From positions 1 through 6,450 of the forward strand of contig NZ_BAIO01000109.1 in NCBI RefSeq assembly GCF_000613305.1: DNA of 6,450 nt, written 5' to 3'. Below, piece by piece: positions 1 to 6,049 of the stretch. This DNA comes from Komagataeibacter kakiaceti JCM 25156 (GTDB lineage Bacteria > Pseudomonadota > Alphaproteobacteria > Acetobacterales > Acetobacteraceae). Within the stretch, counting starts at the first letter, position 1, and each line of letters starts with the position of its first letter. A program made the position numbers and the translations under genes. The notes below the pieces were generated by a model. It was not told the DNA's origin. It saw only the letters and a list, made by a program, of their open reading frames with translations, and made no database searches.

Positions 1-366
1 GCATGTCATGGTGGTGGATGACGAACCGGGGGTGCGCGCGGTTACCGCCGGGGTTCCTGCGCGCGCGCGGGCATGACGTGCGCGAATACGCCAGCGGGCC
101 GGAAGCCGTGGCAGGCCATGGAGCAGGGGATGGGGCCGATTGATCTCGTGATCATGGATGTCATGATGCCGGGCATGGGCGGGCTGGAGACGGCGCATCG
201 CCTGCAGGCCCTGCGTCCCGGCCTGCGCGTGCTGTACCTGACCGGCTACGCCAATGCGGGCGCATTGCCCGCGGGCAGCGCCGATGTCATGCACAAGCCC
301 TTCACCCGCGCCGATCTTGCCGCCCATATCGACCGGATCATGAACCGCGCGGCGCAGGAGGCATGA
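1..366 (+). CDS. Response-regulator receiver domain, C-terminal end of a two-component protein (5' partial, two frame breaks)
   Basis: This is a phosphoacceptor (REC) domain that would take a phosphate from a histidine kinase. Read across three frames it gives a continuous receiver of about 118 residues. The acidic pair of a VVDDEP motif is at 17-22, the phosphorylated Asp of IMDVMMPG at 157-159, the switch Thr of YLTGYA at 241-243, and the conserved Lys of HKPF at 295-297. The stop is TGA 364-366, with no output domain after it. It could therefore be the tail of a hybrid histidine kinase, which I favour because the sequence is already in the domain at base 2 with no visible start, or a single-domain regulator. 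The frame changes near 50-53 and again near 114. One extra G at each place would restore the frame. Only the last 97 codons are open in a single frame. A CckA-type kinase is possible but not shown. Confidence 0.8.
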
Positions 367-376
367 GGGCATGCCT

Positions 377-398
377 GCATGGGGCGGATGCCCCTTGC
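377..398 (+). terminator. Stem-loop after the receiver gene, weak terminator candidate
   Basis: GGGGC (381-385) pairs with GCCCC (390-394) around a GGAT tetraloop. After one T/T mismatch, GCA (377-379) pairs with TGC (396-398). It begins 11 bases after the receiver stop and ends 33 bases before hslV. No T-run follows, so it may only slow transcription or shape the hslV leader. Confidence 0.3.
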
Positions 399-430
399 GC
401 TGGCAGAAGAAGGTTTTATCTCTATACACC

Positions 431-1021
431 ATGCAAGATCATCATTCATCTCCCCATGACCCGGTCGGGTGGCATGGTACGACCATTCTGTGTGTCCGGC
501 GCGCAGGCCAGGTGGCCATGGCCGGCGATGGACAGGTGACGCTGGGCGCCACCGTCATCAAGGGCAATGCGCGCAAGGTGCGCCGGATCGGCCCCACGGG
601 GCAGATCCTCGCGGGGTTCGCCGGGGCCACGGCGGATGCCTTCACCCTGCTGGAACGGCTTGAAAACAAGCTTGAACGCTACCCCAACCAGCTTGAACGC
701 GCCTGTGTCGAACTGGCCAAGGACTGGCGCACCGACCGCTACCTGCGTCGCTGGAAGCCATGATGGCCGTGGCCGACGCCGAACGCTCCTTTACCCTGAC
801 CGGCAATGGCGACGTGCTGGAGCCAGAGGATGGCATCATCGCCATCGGGTCGGGGGGCAATTACGCGCTGTCCGCCGCGCGCGCTGCTGGGGATCGAGGG
901 GCTTGGCGCGGTGGACATCGCACGGCGCTCCATGAAGATCGCCGGTGACATCTGTGTCTATACCAACCATTCCGTCATTGTGGAGACACTGGGCACGGAT
1001 ACGCAGGACGGAGCGGCGTAA
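431..1021 (+). CDS. hslV: HslV, proteolytic subunit of the ATP-dependent HslUV protease (two frame breaks)
   Basis: HslV is the threonine peptidase that forms the central double ring of the cytoplasmic HslUV protease and degrades proteins unfolded by HslU. After a short N-terminal extension, Thr17 (codon 479-481) in WHGTTI is the expected catalytic N-terminal Thr of the processed enzyme. Family motifs follow: [48 protein letters not shown] and DICVYTNH. The frame breaks at about 750, where one C is missing so that RRLEAMMAV reads RRWKP-stop. It breaks again in the CG run at 876-883 (two bases missing or one extra). Corrected length is about 197 residues, normal for the family. The ATG at 431 has no good ribosome site. 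An upstream in-frame ATG at 371 adds non-conserved residues. The stop overlaps the hslU start by one base (TAATG). Both breaks sit in conserved sequence, so sequencing error is more likely than a dead gene. Confidence 0.9.
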
Positions 1022-2333
1022 TGGAACTTCCCAATCATTCCCCGCGTGAGATCGTATCCGAACTCGATCGCTACATCATCGGTCAGGGCGACGCCAAGCG
1101 GGCGGTCGCCATCGCGCTGCGCAACCGCTGGCGGCGCGCGCAACTGCCTGCCGCGATGCGTGAGGAGGTCGTGCCCAAGAACATCCTCATGATCGGGCCG
1201 ACCGGCTGCGGCAAGACCGAGATCGCGCGCCGCCTGGCCAAACTGGCGCAGGCCCCGTTCCTGAAGGTCGAGGCCACCAAGTTTACCGAGGTGGGTTACG
1301 TGGGCCGCGATGTGGAAAGCATCGTGCGCGATCTGGTGGAAGTCTCGATCAACATGCTGCGCGACCTGCGCCGCAAGGATGTGGAGGCGAAGGCCGAACT
1401 CGCGGCGGAAAACCTGCTTCTGGACGCATTGGTGGGGAAGGGGCCTCCGCCGAGACGAAGAACAAGTTCCGGCGCATGCTCCGCGCGGGGGAACTGGAGA
1501 CCAAGGAAGTCGAGATTTCGATTGCCGAGGGCGGCAGTCCGTCGCCCGCGGACATGCCGAACATGACGCCGGGCGCCGTCATCAATTTCTCCGACATGAT
1601 GAAGGGCTTCATGAACCGCATGCCGCAGCAGCGCCGCATGACGGTCGCGGCCGCGCGCGCTGCCCTGATCCGGCAGGAAGCGGACAAGATGCTCGATACC
1701 GACGCCCTGACGCGGGAGGCCGTGATCCATGCGCAGGATCATGGCATTGTTTTCCTGGACGAGATCGACAAGGTCTGCGCCCGCGCATCCGAAGGCGGCT
1801 CGCGCGGCGGCGATGTCTCGCGTGAAGGGGTGCAGCGCGACCTGCTGCCGCTGATCGAGGGCACGACCGTCTCCACCAAATACGGCCCCGTGCGCACGGA
1901 TCATATCCTGTTCATCGCCTCCGGCGCGTTCCATATCGCCAAGCCCTCCGACCTGCTGCCCGAACTGCAGGGGCGTCTGCCCATCCGGGTGGAACTGGCG
2001 TCGCTGACGCGTGAGGATCTGCGCCGTATCCTGACCGAGCCGGAACATTCCCTGCTCCAGCAGTATGTGGCGCTGATGGGCACGGAAAAGGTTACGCTGT
2101 CCTTCAGTGACGATGCGATCGACGCGCTGGCGGAACTGGCGGCGGACATCAATGAACGGGTTGAGAATATCGGCGCGCGGCGTCTTGCCACCGTGCTGGA
2201 ACGCCTGCTGGAAGAGGTGTCCTTCACCGCTGCGGACCGCGCGGGGCAGGCCGTTGTCATCGACGCGGGCGACGTGCGCGACAAGGTCGCCCCGCTGGCC
2301 AGCAAGGGTGATCTGAGCCGCTTTATCCTGTAA
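1021..2333 (+). CDS. hslU: HslU, ATPase/unfoldase subunit of HslUV (one frame break)
   Basis: HslU is an AAA+ (Clp/HSP100-type) ATPase hexamer that recognises, unfolds and threads substrates into HslV. Visible in order, with numbering after frame correction: DRYIIGQ near residues 16-22; Walker A GPTGCGKT at 59-66; the pore loop GYVG at 92-95; a variable I-domain from about 105 to 240; Walker B FLDEID with Asp247 and Glu248; the sensor-2 GARR at 385-388; and the typical C-terminus ending DLSRFIL, which docks into HslV. One G is missing from the run at 1440-1443, so [12 protein letters not shown] reads as GKGPPPRRR. The frame closes at 1566 while the rest continues in the next frame. Corrected length is 437 residues, against 443 in E. 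coli. A GGAG ribosome site at 1010-1013 lies 7 bases before the ATG, and the start overlaps the hslV stop, so the pair is probably translationally coupled. Confidence 0.93.
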
Positions 2334-2349
2334 GGCGGCGACAGGGTTA

Positions 2350-2381
2350 CGGTCGGGCCACCGGTGCGCGGGGCCTGACCG
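2350..2381 (+). terminator. 10-bp stem-loop between hslU and sufE
   Basis: CGGTCGGGCC (2350-2359) pairs with GGCCTGACCG (2372-2381), with a single G-T wobble and a 12-base loop. It starts 17 bases after the hslU stop. Only a short ATTTC follows instead of a T-run, so termination would be weak. It could separate hslU from sufE transcription or act as an mRNA processing or stability element. The structure is seen directly; its role is inferred. Confidence 0.45.
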
Positions 2382-2402
2382 ATTTCACGCGTAACAGGAA
2401 AG

Positions 2403-2852
2403 ATGATGACCGACCCCTTCGTAAAGCCCGAGGACGATACCGCCGCTGACGCCATTGCCGAGATTGGTGATGAACTGGCTCTGTTCGATGACTGGATGCA
2501 GCGGTACCAGTACATCATAGAACTGGGCCGCAAGCTGCCGCCCTTTCCGCCACAATGGCAGGACGACGCGCACCGCGTGCCGGGCTGCCAGAGCCAGGTA
2601 TGGATGGAAGCCCAGCCAAAGGATGGCGTCCTGTATCTGGCCGGGGCATCGGATGCGGCCATCGTGTCCGGTCTGGTGGCGCTGCTGCTGCGGGTCTATT
2701 CCGGTCGCAGCCGGGAAGAAATACTCGCGACCGATCCGGGCTTCCTGCGTGACCTCGGGCTGGTGCAGGCGCTATCCACCAACCGGGGCAACGGGGTGGA
2801 AGCCATGGCGCAGGCCATCCGCAAGGCGGCAGCGGCCCTGCCGATCGCGTAA
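2403..2852 (+). CDS. sufE: SufE-type cysteine desulfuration protein
   Basis: SufE accepts persulfide sulfur from a SufS-type cysteine desulfurase and passes it to the SUF scaffold for Fe-S cluster assembly in the cytosol. The family signature is clear. The sulfur-accepting Cys62 sits in HRVPGCQSQVW. Upstream is LFDDWMQRYQYIIELGRKLPP, a helix typical of the family. Downstream are SGLVALLLRVYSGRS and the C-terminal LSTNRGNGVEAM segment. At 149 residues it is slightly longer than E. coli SufE (138), because of an acidic N-terminal extension. Two adjacent ATGs (2403 and 2406) follow an AGGAAAG ribosome site at 2396-2402. Spacing from AGGA is better for 2406 (6 bases) than for 2403 (3 bases). No other suf genes are next to it, so it is a stand-alone copy. 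The frame is intact. Confidence 0.92.
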   Translation: MMTDPFVKPEDDTAADAIAEIGDELALFDDWMQRYQYIIELGRKLPPFPPQWQDDAHRVPGCQSQVWMEAQPKDGVLYLAGASDAAIVSGLVALLLRVYSGRSREEILATDPGFLRDLGLVQALSTNRGNGVEAMAQAIRKAAAALPIA

Positions 2853-2971
2853 AGCGCCCTGTAAATCAGAAGAAAGCTTCAGGAAACGCCGCCTTTTGCG
2901 TTATCGCACATGATAAAAAAGAAACGGGGGCTTTCCCGCGCATGGGGCCGTGGAGTGGCTGCATAAGGACA

Positions 2972-3010
2972 TGAAAAAAGGCCGGTGCATAAGCAACCGG
3001 CCTTTTTTCA
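2972..3010. terminator. Strong bidirectional rho-independent terminator between sufE and hpnR
   Basis: GGCCGGT (2980-2986) pairs with ACCGGCC (2996-3002). After a single bulged A (2995), GC pairs with GC around an ATAA loop. The stem is flanked by A6 (2974-2979) and T6 (3003-3008), so each strand reads as a GC stem followed by a T-run. It lies 120 bases past the sufE stop and 20 bases past the hpnR stop. This suits two convergent genes, with the tighter spacing to hpnR. Confidence 0.93.
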
Positions 3011-3029
3011 TTTCAGTCTGTCCGCGTGG

Positions 3030-4573
3030 TCAGTCAACCGTGCTCATGCGGGTTTCATCCACGAACTTTTCGGTATCGTCATCCAGCTTGCGCGATTTGC
3101 GGCCAGCGGGGCCATGCACGTACAGCGTCTTGCGATCGACCTTCTGGTCCGTGCCTTCGGGCTTGAGCGGCATTTCGTATTTCGGCTTCTGCGCGTGATC
3201 GGCCATCTGCAGCTTCGGGTTGAAGACCGAATTGAACTTCCAGATCATGGTCAGGAAGTTGGTCTGCCCGCGCAGCGCCAGACGCAGCGCAATGCCCAGC
3301 GTGTCCTTGATCGCGCTCCAGCCAGATGCTTGTTGTTCAGGATCTGCTGGGTCTTGACCAGTTCCTCATAGAACTCGTTCAGCGGCAGGGTGGTCGGCAT
3401 CACGGCGTGCTGGATGTCGAACAGGCGGTAATCACGCGTGGTCAGCTTGCGGGACTCGCTTTCCCATATCTCGGTGCCGGGATAGGGGGTGGTAACCGAA
3501 ATGTTCACGATGTCCGGAATTTCCAGGCACCACTGGCGGATCACCTCGAAGCGTTCGCGATCCCATGACGGATCGGCGATCAGGTTGATCGCGACGATCA
3601 GGTCCAGCGAGCGGGCGTAGTCCAGCGCCTCGAAGTTACGGTCCATCGAGACGCGCTTGCGGAACCGCTTCAGCCCCTCCGCATCCACGGCTTCCAGCCC
3701 GATGAAGATGTAGCTCAGCCCGATATCCTTCCAGACGCGGAAAACTTCCTTGTTGCGCAGCAGCACGTCCGCGCGGGTTTCAAGGTAATATTCCTTCTGG
3801 ATGTTGCGGCGCTTGATCTCGTTGGCGATGGCCAGGCCGTGTTCGGCATGCACGAAGGCCACGTCATCCACGATGAAGATGCCGGGTTCCTTGATTTCCT
3901 GCAGTTCCTCGCCAATCACCTCGGCGCTGGCGGTGCGGTAGGAGCGGCCGTAGAAGGTCCATGCACTGCAGAACGTGCAATCCCACGGGCAGCCGCGCGC
4001 GAATTCGATGGATGCCGCCGGGTCCAGCGTGCCGATGAAGTATTTGCGGCGATGGCGCAGCAGGTCACGCGCGGGGCGGACCTCATCCAGCGTTTCCACG
4101 AAGATGGGCGGCGGGCCTTCGCCATCCATGGTCACGACGCCGGGCACGGTGGTCAGGTCGCGGCCCTGTTCCCATGCTTCCAGCAGCAGGCCGACGGTGG
4201 CGTCGCCTTCGCCCTTCAGGACGCAGTTGACCGCCCCATCGGACAGGGAAAGCACATCACGCGCGATGAACGAGATGGAATGACCGCCCATGAACAGGAA
4301 CACGTTGGGCAGGCGCCGGCGCGTTTCCTTGCACAGGTCGATGATTTCGGGAACATTGGCCAGGTAGTTGCCCGAAAAGCAGACCGCGTGCGGTCGGAAC
4401 TTTTCGATCCGTTCCCAGTAATCCGCGTGCTTTTCGACCTGCAGGTCGATGATGTCCACCTCATGTCCCTTGTTGCGCGCGGCGCCGGCAACCAGTTCAA
4501 GCCCCAGCGGTTCGAGACGCAGGAAGACCTTTGTGTACATGAGTGAGCTTGGATGGACGGCCAGTAATCTCAT
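3030..4573 (-). CDS. hpnR: Hopanoid C-3 methylase, cobalamin-binding radical SAM enzyme (one frame break)
   Basis: HpnR adds a methyl group at C-3 of hopanoids, the sterol-like bacterial membrane lipids, using S-adenosylmethionine. The N-terminal part (about residues 1-150) is a B12-binding fold with FMGGHSIS and LKGEGD. The radical SAM domain follows, with the 4Fe-4S cysteines C195, C199 and C202 in ARGCPWDCTFCSAW, then ETRADVLL, FIGLEA and a TPYPGTEIW segment. The start ATG has a GAGG site 7 bases upstream. The frame breaks after Leu417: one base is missing at about 3322-3323, where CATCTGG-CTGG should read HLGW. Uncorrected, the protein ends at 3251 with 440 residues. Corrected, it runs through LGIALRLALRGQTNF and MIWKFNSVF to the stop at 3030, giving 514 residues, the family's usual length. 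The gene stands alone and converges on sufE. No other hopanoid gene is in the window. The assignment rests on recalled HpnR sequences. Another B12-radical SAM methylase is the alternative, but the resemblance extends over the whole length. Confidence 0.88.
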
Positions 4574-4641
4574 TCTTCTACCTCAGGCATCGATGGGGGA
4601 CGGTGACAATGCGTGACAGGCATACGCAATCCTGAAGCAAA

Positions 4642-4671
4642 TTTACAGTCAGGGAGTCCTGTATTTATAAT
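4642..4671 (+). promoter_or_regulatory. Sigma-70-type promoter facing the lipoprotein gene
   Basis: TTTACA (4642-4647) and a perfect TATAAT (4666-4671) are separated by 18 bases, in an AT-rich stretch. Transcription would start near 4678. The next plus-strand gene begins at 4955, so the transcript would have a leader of roughly 275 bases. This is the best match to consensus noticed in the window. Activity is inferred from sequence only, and AT-rich DNA in a GC-rich genome can give chance -10 boxes. Confidence 0.5.
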
Positions 4672-4819
4672 TCTTATATATCACGCATGATTTACAAAAA
4701 ATCAGAATAACGAGTGAGGGTGGCAATATAACCGCCCCCTGTCATCCGGTTCACGGTAATATCACCTATGCATGCAGATAATACCTATGCGTGATCCGGG
4801 GTATTCCCTGCATGGCGGG

Positions 4820-4872
4820 CGTGATTTCCGTAACCGGCATTTCACGTAAGGCACCCATGCGTTACGGGCACG
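4820..4872 (+). other. Long imperfect hairpin in the leader of the lipoprotein gene
   Basis: Three stacked helices can form. CGTG (4820-4823) pairs with CACG (4869-4872). CCGTAAC (4828-4834) pairs with GTTACGG (4861-4867). After a two-base bulge, GCAT (4837-4840) pairs with ATGC (4857-4860), closing a 16-base loop. That is 15 base pairs in total. No T-run follows, so it is not an ordinary terminator. It could be a structured leader or part of a small RNA. I recognise no known riboswitch motif in it. Confidence 0.45.
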
Positions 4873-4954
4873 GCGGGTAAGGGGCGGGGCTGTGTCCCCT
4901 ATCGCCGCTGGCGCTTTCGTGGCAGTGTGGCGCCGCTTAAGCGACGGGGTCGAG

Positions 4955-5266
4955 ATGAAGCTGAAACTTGTGGAAAAACTGCCCGTCCGGCTCGGGCTGC
5001 TGGCATGCGGTCTGGTTGTGCTGGGCGCATGTACACCGGAAATCGGGCGCAAGCCGTTCCAGAACGATGTAAAATGCCTGCGCGAGCAGATGGGCACGGC
5101 CATGCAGCTCAGCTTTCCCATCGCCGCCAATACCTGCCAGCGCATGAGCGATCACAACATCGTCTTTGCGGAAAACAAGCATTCGCACCCGCTGCCGCTC
5201 AACCTGCGTGGCGCGCCGGATCTGCAGAAGCTGGCGGACCAGTACGACTACAGCTACACCAGATAG
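4955..5266 (+). CDS. Small hypothetical lipoprotein
   Basis: I do not recognise the family. The protein has 103 residues. A basic N-terminus (MKLKLVEKLPVR) is followed by a hydrophobic stretch (about residues 13-25) and the lipobox LGAC with Cys26. It should therefore be exported, lipidated on Cys26 and cleaved by signal peptidase II. The mature part of about 78 residues has two further cysteines (Cys41 and Cys61) that could form a disulfide in the periplasm, and a Tyr-rich end (YDYSY). The ATG at 4955 is chosen because it places a canonical signal peptide at the N-terminus and has a GGGG stretch 5 bases upstream. An in-frame GTG at 4892 would put 21 unrelated residues before the signal. The residue after Cys26 is Thr rather than Asp, which would favour outer-membrane sorting if enterobacterial rules apply. 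Its stop lies 8 bases from the convergent HNH stop. Confidence 0.75.
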   Translation: MKLKLVEKLPVRLGLLACGLVVLGACTPEIGRKPFQNDVKCLREQMGTAMQLSFPIAANTCQRMSDHNIVFAENKHSHPLPLNLRGAPDLQKLADQYDYSYTR

Positions 5267-5274
5267 TTGCCCGC

Positions 5275-5835
5275 CTAGTTCTCCAGTTCGGTATCCCAGT
5301 ACAGATAGTCGCGCCAGCTTTCATGCAGGTAGTTGGGAGGGAAGGCGCGGCCGTTTTCCTGTAGCCTGCGGCTGGATGGGCGTATGGGCGTGCGGTTGGG
5401 GTACATGCGGATCTGGTGCGGCATGTACGATCCCTTGATCAGGTTGCACGGGCTGCACGCGGTCACCACGTTTTCCCAACTGGTGCGGCCGCCCTTGCTG
5501 CGGGGAATGACGTGGTCGAATGTCAGTTCCTGCGTGGGGAAGCGGGTATTGCAGTACTGGCAGGAAAAATTGTCGCGCAGGAAGACGTTGAAGCGGGTGA
5601 AGGCGGGCTTGCGGGCGGTGGGGATGTAGTCTTTCAGTGCGATCACGCTGGGCAGGCGCAGGCTCTGGGTGGGGGAGCGGACAACCGTGTCATATTCGCT
5701 CAGCACCGATACGCGGTCGAGCCATACGGCGCGGATGGTGTCCTGCCATGACCATAGGGAGAGCGGGTAATAGGAAAGCGGCCTGAAATCGGCATTCAGG
5801 ACCAGGGCTGGCAGGTATTGACTGTCACAGGGCAC
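5275..5835 (-). CDS. HNH endonuclease family protein
   Basis: This is a metal-dependent HNH nuclease-fold protein of the small stand-alone type common in alphaproteobacterial chromosomes. The cellular target is unknown, and many copies lie in housekeeping contexts without any mobile element. With the GTG start at 5835 it has 186 residues. An N-terminal domain carries LVLNADFRPLSYYPLSLW. The HNH core has zinc Cys92 and Cys95 (CQYC), Asp107-His108 (FDHVIPRSKGG), Asn122 (WENV), zinc Cys127 and Cys130 (CSPC) and Asn131. The C-terminus is FPPNYLHESWRDYLYWDTELEN. The frame is open back to an ATG at 5967, but those 44 residues look non-conserved and basic. The GTG has an AGGA ribosome site about 8 bases upstream and starts just before the conserved part, so I prefer it. 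All catalytic and zinc residues are present. Confidence 0.88.
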   Translation of the reverse strand: MPCDSQYLPALVLNADFRPLSYYPLSLWSWQDTIRAVWLDRVSVLSEYDTVVRSPTQSLRLPSVIALKDYIPTARKPAFTRFNVFLRDNFSCQYCNTRFPTQELTFDHVIPRSKGGRTSWENVVTACSPCNLIKGSYMPHQIRMYPNRTPIRPSSRRLQENGRAFPPNYLHESWRDYLYWDTELEN

Positions 5836-5948
5836 GGACGCATTCCTTTCCGAATGCCGACGCACAGTTCTCAGGCATACTCTGTTCCGAAGCGAACGCC
5901 TGTGAAGTGCGTCGTCGTCAGGTAACTTCCAAATTAATTGCAGACCCC

Positions 5949-5992
5949 GCCGGGTGTGGCAACCCATGGCGGTCAGGCCGCCTCCACCCGGT
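5949..5992. other. Nested stem-loop in the hnh-gluQ divergent gap
   Basis: CCGGGTG (5950-5956) pairs with CACCCGG (5985-5991), with a G-T wobble below it. Inside, GGCGG (5968-5972) pairs with CCGCC (5978-5982) around a TCAGG loop. An alternative hairpin, GGGT (5952-5955) with ACCC (5962-5965), would exclude the outer stem. It lies about 60 bases before the gluQ start and more than 100 bases upstream of the HNH start. It may be a leader structure or a DNA-level site, and no function is shown. Confidence 0.4.
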
Positions 5993-6049
5993 TACACGCC
6001 CACGAAAAGAGGAAACAGGGGCGGTTTTTCGCTATATACCTGTTTTGCC

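Larger units (their letters stand above)
4574..4954. other. Non-coding gap between divergent hpnR and the lipoprotein gene
   Basis: These 381 bases have no credible gene. The left 200 bases are clearly more AT-rich than the rest of the window. The gap holds the hpnR ribosome site, a rightward sigma-70-type promoter (4642-4671), three copies of ATGCGTGA, a direct repeat of ACCTATGC 19 bases apart, a small hairpin (GGGTGG 4718-4723 with CCGCCC 4732-4737) and a long hairpin at 4820-4872. No -35/-10 pair facing hpnR is convincing. The best is TTGTAA (complement of 4692-4697) with AAGAAT (complement of 4670-4675), only 4 of 6 matches each. Confidence 0.7.

Noticed and set aside
736..1450. Programmed ribosomal frameshifting in hslV and hslU
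   Set aside because: The breaks occur at different kinds of sites, in both directions, with no slippery heptamer or stimulatory structure recognised, and these families are not known to use recoding.
1296..2048. 250-codon open frame on the minus strand
   Set aside because: It is antisense to hslU, which has Walker A, Walker B and GARR motifs. The minus-strand product is low-complexity and matches nothing I know.
3839..4546. 235-codon open frame on the plus strand
   Set aside because: It lies wholly opposite hpnR, whose protein has family motifs throughout. The plus-strand translation shows no recognisable domain and is an antisense shadow of GC-rich coding DNA.
4762..5145. 127-codon minus-strand frame over the lipoprotein region
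   Set aside because: It overlaps the lipoprotein coding sequence antisense and has no visible ribosome site or known motif. The plus-strand reading has a clear signal peptide and lipobox.
5884..5897. Possible LexA box (GTTC-N6-GAAC) upstream of the HNH gene
   Set aside because: The alphaproteobacterial LexA site is a direct repeat GTTC-N7-GTTC. This inverted arrangement with six bases between does not match it or other standard LexA sites.
5836..5967. ATG at 5967 as the start of the HNH protein
   Set aside because: The 44 extra residues look non-conserved. The GTG at 5835 has a good ribosome site and begins just before the conserved region.
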